Below, one piece after another: positions 1-12,130 of a stretch of 64,000 bases of DNA. A program made the position numbers and the translations under genes. Each line of letters begins with the position of its first letter. Position 1 is the stretch's first letter. The notes under the pieces were generated by a model. It had not been told where the DNA came from. It did not search any database and was given only the letters and a program-made list of their open reading frames with translations. Source of the stretch: Phoenix dactylifera (taxonomy: Eukaryota; Streptophyta; Magnoliopsida; Arecales; Arecaceae); the NCBI RefSeq assembly GCF_009389715.1, contig NC_052394.1:23614399-23678398 (forward strand), written 5' to 3'.

Positions 1-435
1 ACACAAGCAATTAACATCTTTTATATATTGGCAAATGAAAGCAGATTTTCGATTACCATACTCAAGAGCATTGGCAAATGAAAGCAGAGTCAAAACCGGA
101 CAAGTAATCAACATCTTCCTCTTCTATTATATGTAACCATTCTCTCCTCTGACATTTTGCTCTCGTTACTTCATTATTTGTTTTCTTTGAACAAGCCCAT
201 GGCTCTAATTAACTTCTGTGATGTCAATTTGTAATGTTTGTGTATGATCATGCTGATTTTGCCCAACAATTGCACCATTCCAAAGTTCCTAGTCAAGTGC
301 AATTCACAGAGGTCACCATATCCTATTGAGACTAGCTATTATGGAAGGCATTTGCATGGCTTTGCTTGATGCTTCAAGTACCAACTCTTCAGAAGTTATT
401 TACAAGGCCAGAAAACCAAAATTGAGATGCCAAAA

Positions 436-804
436 TCACAAAGATTTCCAGGGACGGCAGTCGAGTTTGGTGCAGGTGGATTCCCAGGCGCTCCTGCACT
501 CCCCTCCCACTCCGTCGCAGCACCGGCAGAGGAGGCCCAGCGACTCCAGCACCTTGACATGCCCTGAACCACGCCATGATTGAAAGACTCATTAGACTTT
601 CATACCCATCCCTTCAAATACACATAATTAGACGGACACAGCATAAACAGGTAAAATTCTTCAGTAACTTTCAGAGAAGCTCTTACTCTCTTGTTTCCCC
701 GAGGGCAGCGGCAGTGGCCTGGCTTCTGCAAACCCGGAGAGGTGAAGATATTGGATTGAAACCAGGAGCAGCAGGAAGAAGAAGGGAGCCCTTCGTGATT
801 CCAT
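436..804 (-). CDS. small secreted cysteine-rich peptide, two exons
   Basis: Exons 804-687 and 563-436 (minus strand) join to 81 residues plus stop. Exon 1 starts at ATG 804 and encodes a basic start (MESRR), a hydrophobic core FFFLLLLVS and a likely signal cleavage near residues 26-29 (AEA/R). The donor GTAAGA follows 687, and the acceptor TTCAG precedes 563 in matching phase. Exon 2 encodes a compact domain with six cysteines spaced C-x1-C-C-x6-C-x7-C-x4-C, containing CRCCDGVGGEC and ending CRPWKSL. A TATA box lies just upstream (843-849), giving a short leader. The layout is that of a secreted plant cysteine-rich peptide acting in the apoplast as a signal or defence molecule; that role is inference. 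The spacing does not fit EPF, LTP, defensin or GASA patterns as I know them. The gene model is fairly sure, the function unknown. Confidence 0.72.
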
Positions 805-842
805 GTCTATTTTTCTTGGCCAGAGGATTGCAACTTGGAAGG

Positions 843-849
843 CTTTATA
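843..849 (-). promoter_or_regulatory. TATA box of the cysteine-rich peptide gene
   Basis: On the minus strand this reads TATAAAG, about 40 bases before the ATG at 804. With the usual 25-30 base spacing, transcription would start near 815-820 and leave a leader of only 10-20 bases. Confidence 0.5.
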
Positions 850-3800
850 CACTAGACGTGGACTCCATCTAGGTCTTGGTCCTCTTGGAGTTATTCTAAT
901 TTCTGCACGATGTGAAATGATATCCGTATAAAATCTCAAGAAATTCGCAACCATCCTCCTTTTCCATGAACCGAGTCACCAACTTTATGGGTCTTTTCTA
1001 GATCGATGAGACAGAGGAGAGACAGCTCGCAAGGGAAGGATATCATTGGTCGTTTGATTGCTTAATGATGAAAACATGTTCCTGTCCCTTCTGAACTAAG
1101 TGGGGTCCTGTGGGGCTTCCGGAAGGGGTCCAGCCGGCGTTGCACGCGTCTACGCTTCTTTTAGGTCTCCCCCGTGAAGCAATGGGACCCACGCTCGTGG
1201 ACCAGGGCCGGGCCAGCTGTAATTGCAGGGAAATTTCCTGGTGCCTGTCGCTTGTGATTCGGTCCATTTCAGGGGGCGTATGGAAGGGTAGAGCTCAGCT
1301 GAGTCTTGGCCGGCAGCAAACAGCCTCCTTGTCCTTGGTGATATAATGTTCGACGAAACTAAAGTGGGGCCCACCGAACTTGTGAGTGTAAGTAGGACAC
1401 GTCGGCGTGGAGGGCTGGTTGCTGTTCTTGTTGTTTTAGGAGATTGCCTATTTATCAGCTTATATTTTGGGTTGGTTCAGGCTGACGTTGACTGCGCTGG
1501 ATGATCCATTCTTGCGTGAGCGTAGGTAGGGTGATAAGACCAAGTTTAATGTTGCATTATATAGGGTTTTTTTTTTCATAAATATCCTACTAAAAATTTA
1601 AACTTGCATAAATATTCTCTTAAATTGTATATTTATTTTTTATTCTCATAATATACTATTCTTCTTGTACCATCATATCTATATTCTTCTTGTTAATGTT
1701 ATAGTATAGATTTCGGTTTATGACCATCATCTTCTCATGAGCACAGCCGAAACACTAATATAGATTTACTCTCTACCAAGGCCATCCAAGGTCAGGTCAA
1801 CTGTTGCTTATCATAAATTTTAGTAATGAAATATCCCTTGAGTCTTAACTTTTACTCATTATATATAATCCATAATATTCTTCATTGTGAACTTCTTGGA
1901 TTGCTTCTTGAAGTTATGAATGCTGAAACAGCTAGGAATTGCAAAGTATATCTTCTTTTCTTATGTGATGACTTTGTTTTGGTTCAATCTTTAGCAATAG
2001 TTTAACAATAGAGAGTAGTTCATTCATTTGTTTATTGGACGAGTATAATTCACAGAAGGAAGCACCTAGCAACTCATGAGAAAGAGCCGTGGAATAGAAT
2101 AACCGGTTCAAATGAGGGCTAATGACCTAATGAGCTGTTGCTCTGTTAACTTATATATGTCCAAGAAAAGATCATTTATTGATTGGATCGGCGAGGATAA
2201 TTTCTAGGAAGAGTCATTGATAAGATAAATGACGGTTGCACTGGAGGCTATTGACCTAATAATCCATTTTGAATCCGGCTGATCCAAGGCCTTGTAATCT
2301 GACCAACGAATAGGAATCAAAGCCAGATTTGGTCAAGTTTGTCCTTCAATATAATTTGTTGTTGTCTTGCATTCTTAAATTTAAATCTATTGACCAAGTG
2401 CAACAAAATTACTATTTAAAATAGGGAGTAGAGATATTATGCAGGCGTCCACATGATAATAGCGGGTTTGTTAAGGATTTAGGTAACAGTCTTTTTTTTG
2501 GGTATTAATTATGGAGAGATTAGATAAGTCAAGAAAAAAGATTTAAAAGATTCCGGTTGATACTTTTATTTGTTTCAACTAATGCGGCATGAAGAAGAGT
2601 CCTTAACATGGGTATTGAAAATCTTAATAGCTGGTTTTTGCTTTTTAGATTAATATCAATTATTTTTCCTTTTTTGGAAATGATAACAATTAGGATTTTT
2701 AATTGAGTTATTAGGAAGAGTCCCGATTAATCTTTTTTTTTTTTTTTTTGAATTGGTATGCTGATTAAGATTCTTTGGTTTGTTTCAAGTGATGCCTAAG
2801 AGGAAGAGCCTTTACTGTGCGGATTTTTTTTTTTTTTTTGAGCAAATTGGTGGATTTTTTTTACTGATGTAGATGTAGGCTATTTTTTGACGTTGATTAG
2901 GATCTTAACTGATCTTAATTTAGAAGAGTCCAGATCAGTCAAGAAAAAGTATTCTTTGAATTGATGCCGATTAAAATTTTTATTTTCAATTGATGCCTAT
3001 TAAAAGTTAATCTATAAGTGTTATGATAAACTCGTGATCCAGAATTTTAGATTAATGTGGCTCCTCTAATGATGTGATATTGTCAATTTTCTCTAATTTT
3101 GTAGTAGATTTTCTCAAATTCTGAAGGCAGGATTGATTTCTCTGTACATTTAATAGATATGTAGAAAGGTACGGATGTAACTTTATCTTATATATTATTT
3201 TTTCTCTAATGTACATTGACATGCAAGTTACTACTATAAAGAAATTATAGATCAAAAAGTAGATAAACGCAAGGAAATTTATATATAAATGAATAAGATA
3301 TTAGCACCAATTGAGATACTTTTTCCCGATCCAGCTTCAAATTTGAGTTTGGTTTATCCGTTCGACATCATGCCCTCTGTTTAATTATATTTAATTCTAT
3401 CAAATATTAGCATCTTCATTGGCTACACTACTTGTTTAATTATATTTAATTCCCTCTGTTTTATTTCTGTCACACATTAGCAATTCCTAATAATTTTGAA
3501 AGATAATAAAAAATCCTAATAATTCTAACACTAGTCATTTGTTGTGCATGATTATCCACGACGACTGTCAAGAAAATCCCCAATTTGATAGAAATTTTGG
3601 TCCTTTTGCAGCAAAATAATATGAAAAAAGTCAAAAAAGAAAATTATAGAAACACCTCCCCAAGTTTGAACTAGTTAAACTTAGATCCCAAAATTTTAAT
3701 AATTTTTGATTAGCCACCAAAACTTAATTTTTATTGCAATATGACAAAGAAGAATTGAAATACAGAATAATTTTCATGGCCCGAAAGCATGTGCAAGATT

Positions 3801-4530
3801 GCAATCCAATAGGTTTAAGTCTTTGCTACCATGGAAATTTGAGATCTCATTGTTTTAGATCTGACCATTAATTTAGGCATTGGGCTGCATCCCATTCTTA
3901 AGGATACTTGGCAGCTCAACAAAGTTAGTGTCTTAAAGCTTGTTCAACGAAGGTTGAAGGGAGATTTGGATTTTGGTGGAGGACATGTTACACATGGCTG
4001 CTGAGATTTCGGGAGGTTGCTTTCTTTTTTTTCTTCCTCTAGATTTCAATCTTCCCACAGTCGTACCCCACATAAGAAAAAAAAAATCTTGGTTGGTCAG
4101 AGTGCAGACTAATATTTTAATAAGCTAATTGCATGCCAAACATTAGCGACATGTTTATCTATAATGATGGATGTTGTAATACAAGTTCGTCCATTCAGAT
4201 TGTGCCACTTGGAGGAGAAAATCTTGGTTGCTTTATAGCTTCTTAAGACGTAGATGCAAGAGAATGAGATTATCTTCCCCATTAATTAGCAAAAGAAATA
4301 ATCGAATAGAGGAATTGAAATGTTTGCATCAAATCCTAGATTGGGCACTGCCCATCTTGCGACCAGCCATGAGGCTCAATCGCATGCGGCCCAGCCGCAT
4401 CTGGGCTGGGATTGGGCTAATAGCCTCGCGCCGAAGCAAGATTGGAGGAGCTGGAGACACGTTCCGGTTATACGTTACATTGGCGGCCACCGCCATGATA
4501 TGGATTGAGACCAAAATTTTTGGTGGGGAC
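850..4530. other. intergenic, AT-rich, no gene seen
   Basis: About 3.7 kb with no reading frame I can support. From 1,550 onwards it is strongly AT-rich with T-tracts (2,733-2,750; 2,827-2,840). Short recurring phrases such as 'attaggaagagtcc' and 'gaagagtcc' with 'gatgcc' appear between 2,570 and 2,960 and look like a decayed short repeat. A weak GC-richer patch at 4,340-4,500 may be old element DNA. Confidence 0.5.
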
Positions 4531-4930
4531 TTTTTTTTTTTTTTTTTTTTGGTACGTTGCTCACACTAATTTCATGTGAGTATTGCCATTAAAGTAAAAA
4601 AAAAAAAAAGATACAAGATGAATTTAAAAAAAATCTTCAAACTAGTGGGCGGCAAAATCCAATATGTAGCTATGTTTGTTTTTTTGTAGATATGCACAAT
4701 TTGAAAGACACCAAGTTTTTTTTTTTTTTGTACGTTGCCCATACTAATCTTGCGTGAGTATTGCTATTAGAGTTAAAAGAAAAGATACAACTCAAAAATG
4801 AAGAAATAGATACAAGACAAATCTAGAAAAAATCTTCAAAATAGTGGGCGGCAAAGGAGACGATCCAATCAGTAGCTTTATTCGTCTTTTTGTTAATATG
4901 CGCAGTCTGAAACTGAAAGGCACCACACAT
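4531..4930 (-). mobile_element. two tandem LINE 3' ends with RNase H remnants
   Basis: Two related units lie head to tail on the minus strand, about 4,710-4,551 and 4,930-4,731, each ending in its own poly(A), seen as T-runs on the plus strand at 4,531-4,550 and 4,714-4,727. Both carry TGTGAG/GCGTGAG-type 3' UTR text ending in gcaacgtac before the tail. Translating the right unit gives HINKKTNKATDWIVSFAAH, which resembles the C-terminal RNase H segment of plant L1-type LINEs (pattern H-x-x-R-x-x-N-x-x-A-D-W). The left unit keeps the same text with a frameshift. Both are 5'-truncated and dead. Confidence 0.6.
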
Positions 4931-7490
4931 TTTTAATAACCTTCTGATATTCTCTAAAAATGGGTGGTCAGTCTTTCTCAGCTTTTTACTGATAGAGACA
5001 TCAGAGCTGTTCGTTTAGACGATCGAGCCATGAGAGCCACTCGCTCGCGCCTGCACTAGAGGATGACATCATTATCGCTACGAGAGGATCCTGAGCTACC
5101 GAATGGAGTTAAGCCTAGATCGGGTCCATTCGAGTTTGCGTTATGTTTCTTTTATTGCCTTATTAGTTGTTTTTGTTTGAATCAATTTGGTTGTGTTTCT
5201 ATTATTTTGAAGTTGATTTGGTTGTTGAGTCAAGTGATTGGATCAATTGATCAATGTAAGACCTAATTATAAAGGTCCGATTTTGGGTGTGATCAATTGG
5301 TTTAATACTTAATGTTAGTAAAGTTTAATTTAGTATGTAATCAATTAAGGGCCCAAATTTAGTTAGTTGTTAATTGTTTGATTTGGTCAATTCATGATGT
5401 AAGGCCTATATAAGGTCATCCCACTTATAAATTAGGGTAATTGAATGATCGGATAAAAAATTTTAGCTTTCTTTTTGATTTTTTTTTATTCTTTTTTTTT
5501 TGTCCCTATAATTTTTTTTTTTTTCTCTCTCTCTCTCTCTTTTTTCCTTGCAGTGGTCCGCCATCATTTACGTAGAAGCCGAATCCGCTCAATTTTCTTA
5601 GATGGGTCTGTCGGCATTTGTCTTGTTCTCGCTCTCATGGTATAATTGATACGATCAAATCAAATCGCCATCCTAATTGATATCTGCTCGAGGAATCCAT
5701 CGATTTGGCTCGAGGTATGGACAGCCGGCACACCAATCAAAATGGCCCTTCAAGCGGACGAGGGGCTCTCCATCCCCCGCTCCTTTTGGATAATTGGATG
5801 GAAGTCCACGTCACACCCCGTGGTGGCCTCAGGCTGCAATCGCCATATCTGTCAGTCCCCATTGGACTCGGGACAGCGAAATGACATAAACCGGCGAACC
5901 TCTTGGACCCATTTATTAAATAGGTCAGATTTAGGTTTAAACCTATTTAATTTATTTTAATATTTTAATAATTAGTTTAGATCATGATACAATCCATTTA
6001 ATTCATTTAAATAATATATCTAAATCTACTTATTATTTAACTCAAGGCCTATAATTTTGATATTGAATACCACATCAATATTTTATCGGTACGAAAATAG
6101 CTCTTTAACTATTTTTTTCGATTTTTTTATTTCGATACGTCTCGATACAAGTCGGCACGCTTCGGTACAGACTAATACATACCTCAATATACCTCGGTAC
6201 GGATTGGTACCGGATGTATACCAACTTAAAGTGAAGTTTCATATTGATTTTCTTCCGGACGGTACGATACGCCTCGTAACGGACGATGCATGATGGTACA
6301 ATAGACCGAGGTTTAACCCAACTCGCGTAACTTGTTTAACCTATTAAAAAATAACTTAGTATGTTTAACTCATTTAATCCAACTATATATATAATAAAAA
6401 ATTTATGCGGAACGGGTGGAGTTATCCGTTTAATAAACAAGTAGAGTTTAAATTTATTTTTTTTAAGTCATTTAATAAATATGATGAATTTTTGATCCAA
6501 CCACTATTGAATCCGCTGATATATCCTGCATCTGGGGGATATCAAATCTTCCTAAAGGAGCAACCCCAAAGCTCCGAATCACACATTGGAATACCAAGAT
6601 TCTGTGCGGTCCTGAATGGGTAGTGCATCTTTAGACGGCAAATAAAGTCTAGAGATGAGATAAGGATGATATCCAAATGACAAAAAGTAAACACGCTTCC
6701 GTCGAGCCACAAAGTGAAGTGATCTGGGAAAACCTCCATCAGAAAATGGTATACGCCGTCACCATCTCGGATAAATGTATTGGGTCCCACTAACGGCCTC
6801 GCGCCGATGGTGGGTCCATACGGCGTATCTTTCGGGTGAAGGAGCAAATTGTAGCCTAGTATCGTGTTATCCTAGATGCGATATGAAGCATAACTGATTT
6901 AGTTGGCGAGGATATTTGTTACTTTGAAGCCAAGGATCTGATGCGAAGCCGAAGGCAACGTCCTGGACTCGTGTGGTTCACGATAAGAGGAAAAAAGTAT
7001 GGTCCACGAAAGAATAAAAAAATATCTTATGTCTGCTTGAAGTTTTTTTTTAAAAAAATAAAAAAAATAGTTTTTTTATGAAAATAAGATTTTTATATTT
7101 TATGAAAAAAAATCTATGTAGAATATATGAAAATTATATTCCTATGGGCTGAAAATTGGAATGGTTTTCTTTCCAGAATACTCTTAAGGGCATAATAGGT
7201 AATTTTTACAATTAAGAGAGTAGATGCTCAACCAAACATAAGTCATTTTGAAAGTGTACCATTTTTCTATGGTTAACCAAATGTGCAAAAATTATTTTTC
7301 CATATATCATATATCAGATACCAGTTTTTGAAAAAAAATATTTCAGTAAGAAAAATTCTTCCTGCAAACCAAATAAGTCCTAAGTGACAAAAAGAGTAAC
7401 CTCTAGAAAATTTAAATAAGTATGCACAGCTTAAGAATTCAAATTCAAATATAGTTTGGAAATACAACTGATGTGAGTAATATTGAACAT
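4931..7490. other. intergenic, repeat-rich, possible LTR fragment
   Basis: No gene is supported. Around 5,250-5,560 the plus strand looks like a decayed LTR: it has TGTAAGACC, then a TATA-type box in 'ggcctatataaggtc' near 5,407-5,420, then a CT-rich leader at 5,521-5,540. No matching partner or coding domain is visible. A degenerate CGGTAC-rich tract covers 6,085-6,300. An imperfect foldback lies at 6,751-6,828. The rest (6,850-7,490) is AT-rich and featureless. Confidence 0.4.
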
Positions 7491-7499
7491 CTTGACCTC

Positions 7500-8100
7500 A
7501 GCTTGAACCGACCGACCCTCTTTACTTCGGTCTCAACCAAGATAAATAATCTTGGTGAAAACTGAGGTACCACTCTGCTCGAGCTAAAAAAGATTAGCAG
7601 TTATGACGACACTGTAGCTAATACATGATCGATGTAATTGTCGTCGTATGCTGCTCCCGCGGGACGGTTACCACATCGTTAATGTGCAACCGATCATTAC
7701 CATACAATTAAAGCACGCCACGTCAAATCAAATAACAAATTTGTATTCTACCTTATATAAAGAGGCAGGGTGGAGATCTTTAGGTAAAGTCATTTTGAGA
7801 CTCCTTTCTATACAAATTTTTTTTTTCTTCCACACTGTTACTCTAGTATTCTATCTTAAACATCAAAGAGCCCTCCGCCAAGAACTTTTTGGCAAGTAGA
7901 CTTCTTGCAGATTGGCCTCGGCAAAGCGATCAATTTTTACTCATTTCAGTCTCATCCAACTTTACTTCTCTTCGATTCCACGCAAAACAGCAACCATTCG
8001 AGATCATTTGTATCTCCTGACATCAAAAGGGATGAGATTGCGTTTCTTTAATTTCAAGCTATTCGCTTTTGGTAAAGACCTATTTACTCTTCTTTGAAAG
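7500..8100 (+). mobile_element. LTR fragment, plus orientation, Gypsy-related
   Basis: The core 7,677-7,970 is homologous to the reverse complement of 11,594-11,880. Both contain 'attaaagc/tatgccacg-c/taaatcaaataac', a TATA box (ttatataaagaggcagg here, atatataaaggg there), a CTACTTTCTAT-like stretch and the shared segment 'ttcagtctcatc'. The TATA at 7,754-7,760 marks the U3/R boundary. The limits outside the aligned core are estimates. Its orientation is opposite to the gag-protease element on its right, so it is a separate insertion or the product of an inversion. Confidence 0.6.
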
Positions 8101-8589
8101 CAATGCGAGGTCGAGGTTGTCATTGCCAAATTCATTACCAGAATTTTTGTAGTTCACATGACATCAATCAATTCCCATTTTTCATTGTCCATGCTACACC
8201 GCAAAAGGTACCAACTTCAGGGTTCATGAACTAGCGGCAAGGATTCATGGATGACATTCTAGCACAACAAATTGTGGTTAAAAAGAAGTGCCCTGTGATA
8301 ACAACCTCACTGCCATAGAAAAATGAAGTAGCCAACCCTGTTACTCGTAGACACAAAATCCCGACGCCTTCATAACCGCACAATTCCAATGGTACATATC
8401 GCCGCTCAAAATCTGATCTGATACGTGGATGAGCTGATGGGCGATATTGCTCTACTCGATGGGGCTAGAGAAGCATGTGGGATATAATTTGCAACCAAAG
8501 AAAATGATCCGGAGGTAATCGAAACTTGTTTGGCCGGAAACCCTCCAATGCTTAACTCAGGCAACGTTTCAAAAGTAAACATGAGAGAT

Positions 8590-9230
8590 TGGAGAATGAG
8601 AGAATGACATCCAAATATTTTTATACTTGGGAGATCCCCGTGCCTGGTGTTTATATAGAAGAGGATATTGATCTATGCAGTAAGGATCGCGTGATTTGCG
8701 GACTGACAATTGAGCTTTTTTTTATCCGCTGATTGGAGTAGTTAAAATATTTCTTTTCAGGTGCTCAAAGATTGGACACTTTTCTTATTCGCTGATATGG
8801 TCGGCTACGATATTTCTTTTCGAGCATATTAAAATTGTACCGAGCTATAATCGATCATATTGATTATCTTGAGATTTGGTTGGTTATTGATTCCACGAAA
8901 TATATGCCAGTCGTCCGGTCGATGCACTGAAATGTTGAGAAAGATTTTAGGAATGACGAATTCAAACTACATGGGCCCATAAAAATAAACGTGCAACATA
9001 TCCACTCTGCCTTGAGAAGGGATTGGGATTTGCTCCTCGAATGACAGACACCAATCCAATTGGCATTGAGATACATATGGATCTTAACATCACCCAACAC
9101 TTGAGTGCCAAGTACCATATTATGAGTAGTGTCTCGCATCGGTTGGCACGCGGCGATCCTAGTAGGTGCGGTCGGCAATTGACCTCTTTTGAATGAGGTC
9201 ACTTGGGTCGTTATTGCTCCTCAAGCTCTC
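8590..9230 (-). mobile_element. possible LTR of a second family, minus orientation
   Basis: Read on the minus strand, a TATA box (CTATATAAACACC, near 8,650-8,662) is followed by a pyrimidine-rich stretch like an LTR leader, and the upstream side carries repeated 'aaagaaatatcg' and 'gcgaataagaaaagtg' phrases. No partner LTR or coding domain was found in the window. The region from 8,100 to 8,590 contains nothing I can name. Confidence 0.3.
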
Positions 9231-9419
9231 CTTTTGGAAGCCATATGATTCTTGTCTTGCACACTTTCATTTTATTTATCTATTTCTATTGTTGCCCCAA
9301 AATTCTGAACCAAGGCTGGGATGATGCTTGGCTCGCCTTGAGGTTGGTGAGAACCGAGCTAAATAAGGTCGGATGAGACCGATGAGAGAAAGATATGGCC
9401 GTATTCGAGGCTAATATTG

Positions 9420-10031
9420 AGTCACCTCGGATTTCTCCTATGCTATTTCTTGTAGGGAATCACACGAGCAAATGGTAGATAGATACCACAACTCGGAAAG
9501 CATTGAGACCAGATCGGCCCAAGATTGCATTGTAAGCTGAGGGGATTCAAACTACCAAGAAATTTAACCTCGCACTGTTGTTGCTAGGCACTTGTCCCAT
9601 GGTAACCAGTAAATTAATCACCCCTTCCACGGAGACAGAATCACCTAAGAAACCGACTAGAGGTGTATTGACTTTATACAACCGCTCGGTAGATGCTTTC
9701 ATTCGTTGGAATACATCATAAAATAACACGTCAGTCGAACTTCCATTACCAACTAGAATTCTCTTTACATCATATTTTTTGGTTGTAAGAGAAATAACCA
9801 CTGCATCATTATGAGGAGTCTATACTCCTCCCAGGTCGGCGTCAAAGAAAGAAATAACATCTCTCGTGTGCTGTCTCTTCGGAGTAGCTTCAGCCTTCTG
9901 ACAACCGCGAGAGTACCGTCAGCAATCGTGTTGATAACTCCTACTGTCGGATGGTTGTCGATCAGCTCTGAAGGTGGCTGATCCGAGGCAAACTTTTTTC
10001 GACCACACCGAGTATGCACGTATCGATCCAA
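9420..10031 (-). pseudogene. retrotransposon protease-region fragment
   Basis: Text typical of the Gypsy aspartic-protease region: KKYDVKRILVGNGSSTDVLF (the D-S-G active site normally found in DNGSSAD is altered to GNGSS), TPLVGFLGDSVSVEGVI and PSAYNAILGR. A frameshift lies between the block starting at 10,031 and the one starting at 9,801. The changed catalytic aspartate, the frameshift and the abrupt loss of everything downstream show a dead copy. Confidence 0.75.
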
Positions 10032-10336
10032 CCATCCACATCGGATGAGTGCTTCAATTTCGTCCTTGAGTTGGATACACTCCTCGGTATCATATCCGTG
10101 ATCTCAATGAAAACATCAATACTTCTTATCTCTTTTATTCATCGATGCCTTCATTCGATACGGAGGCCGTAGGTAGCCTCAGCCTTCAATCTCCATGAGG
10201 ATCTGAGTCCTTAGTGTAGTGAGAGGAGTATATCTCTCAAACTTTCAAGGAGGACGATTGGGCCGGCGTGGACTCTTTTCGTCATGGGTGAAATACTTCT
10301 CAACGCACCCCGATCTTCATGTCTCCTTTTGCATCC

Positions 10337-10870
10337 TCAGTTGGGTCTTCCACTAGCCGACTCACAATGTGAGGCCATGGCTTCCTCTACATTAGCATAC
10401 TTTTCAGCATATGCCAATATCTCGGCAAAGTCTACAGAAAAGTACTTTTCCAAAGAAAAGAGGAAATGAGACGGTGTTAAATCGCCTATCATTGCTGATA
10501 TCGCGACCGATTGATCTAGATCGCAGACTTCCAATGTCACCGTATTAAAATAATTGACGTAATCTTTGAGGGACCCTCTTTTCCTCTGCTTGACATTGAG
10601 CAACGCATCAGAACCATGACACTAACTTCGACTGGAGATAAAGTGCATAGTAAAAAGATGTCCGAGCTGCTCGAAAGAATGAATCAATCCGAGCTGAAGC
10701 CTTGAAAACCAAAATCGAGCCGCTATGCGAAGAGTAGCAGAAAAAGATTTGCAAAGCACGGTATCAGTAGCACCATACAACATCATGAGAGTTCTGAAGC
10801 TCTCTAAATGATCCAAACGATCCGAGGTGCCATCGTATGGCTCTACCTGAGGTATTTTGAACTAAGGTGG
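10337..10870 (-). pseudogene. retrotransposon gag fragment
   Basis: Two blocks in one frame (10,816-10,622 and 10,603-10,337) are split by a stop codon. Recognisable text of the plant retrotransposon gag domain: DHLESFRTLMMLYGATD, FSATLRIAARFWFSRL, FEQLGHLF, then GSLKDYVNYFNTVTLEV, FLFSLEKYF and AEILAYAEKYANVEEA. This domain would form the virus-like particle core. The in-frame stop near 10,620 falls in the usual FVSSRR region. Decayed and non-functional. Confidence 0.8.
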
Positions 10871-12130
10871 GATCGATTGCTCCACGATCTTCTAAGAAAG
10901 AGAGGTTTCTTAGAGAATTTGAGTTCATTATTTAACCTTAAAGTCTGCCCCTTAAGGGCCTGAATTTGACGGCTCATCTCCTCAATTTTTTTTTTATTGA
11001 GGTCGGCTTCTCACTGAGGTAGGGGCTCCATATGACGAGGAGATTAGAGACTTGAAGTAGAATTTTTGTCGGAATAGGGGCTTAGAATACGTCACTCTCC
11101 ATCCCGACGAGAACTCCTTAGTCAAGTATGTCGACTTTGGTGAGATCGCTCTGTACTTTGATGTCAAGAATGGTGGCTAACTTGGCGTGTATGGCGCGTT
11201 GGTTATGGGGAGCGGCGGTTAGGCTGAACAGGTTCTAGTTGGATTGGTTCCAGATATGTTGTTATTTGTTGTTAGCCCTGAACTGCCCCAGTTAAGGCCT
11301 GCACCTGTTGTACGAACAGATTAAATTACTCAACGTTCATAGGTGCAGTGGATTGTATTGGCGGGCATGTTTCGAACTCTACAGTGAATCTTGTGAGGAC
11401 AAAGCTCGGTGCTATAAGGCATGGATGCTCCGCGATTTCTTCGTGATCTCATATTGATGATTTTTCCCCTTTTTTAGTGTGGGTACTATAATACGCTTTT
11501 TTTTAGCACCAATCTAGAGCTACGAAATTCTGAACCGAGGTCGGGACGGTGCTCAGCTCGCCTTGAGGTCGGTAAGAACCGAGCTGAATGAAGTCAGATG
11601 AGACTGAAGTGAGGAAGATTTGGTCGCCTTCGAGGCCAACCTGCAAGAAATCCACCTACCAAAAAATTTTTGGTTGAAAATCCTTTGATAGTTAAGTTAG
11701 AATAGTAGAGTAATAATATAGAAGAAAAAACTTCATAGAAAGTAGTCTCTAAAAATGAGTTTACCCAAGGATCCCTAAGCCATCCCTTTATATATGGTAG
11801 CATACTGATCTGTTATTTGATTTAGCGTGGCATACTTTAATTACAAGGTAACGGTTCGTTGTACGTTAACAATATGGAAACCAACCTACATGAGCACGCA
11901 GCGGTAATTATGCCGATCGCGCATTGATTGTAGTATTACCCTAACTAATACGGAGAATAAGAATCTCGGTCTAATCCAAAGTAAAGATATTAAATATTTC
12001 TCCCATCACCTATATTAACCAAAGTTTGAACAAGCCGTAATCCGATAAGTTCTGCGGGGGAGAACGGTTCCTGCTGAGAACTACCTTGGAAAAGTAGATA
12101 AAGTAGATACAGAAGTCGAGAAACTCCCAG

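Larger units (their letters stand above)
9290..12130 (-). mobile_element. Ty3/Gypsy retrotransposon, internally deleted
   Basis: On the minus strand the order is 5' LTR (about 12,130-11,510), leader, gag, protease region, then a partial LTR (9,420-9,296). The two LTR pieces share 'ttcagaattt', 'gcctcaaggcgagc' and 'gtctcat(c/t)(c/t)gac'. Gag segments occupy about 10,870-10,340, followed by a zinc-knuckle-side segment (GYDTEECIQLKDEI near 10,110-10,060) and the protease segment to about 9,420. Reverse transcriptase, RNase H and integrase are missing, because protease-side coding text (PSAYNAILGR, then GEIRGDSILA) runs directly into LTR sequence. Stops and frameshifts interrupt every domain, so the copy is dead. 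Confidence 0.8.

Noticed and set aside
4228-4569. 113-codon plus-strand frame with an IWIE motif recalling LINE proteins
   Set aside because: The resemblance is short, the frame ends in a poly(T) run, and the LINE remnants next to it are on the other strand.
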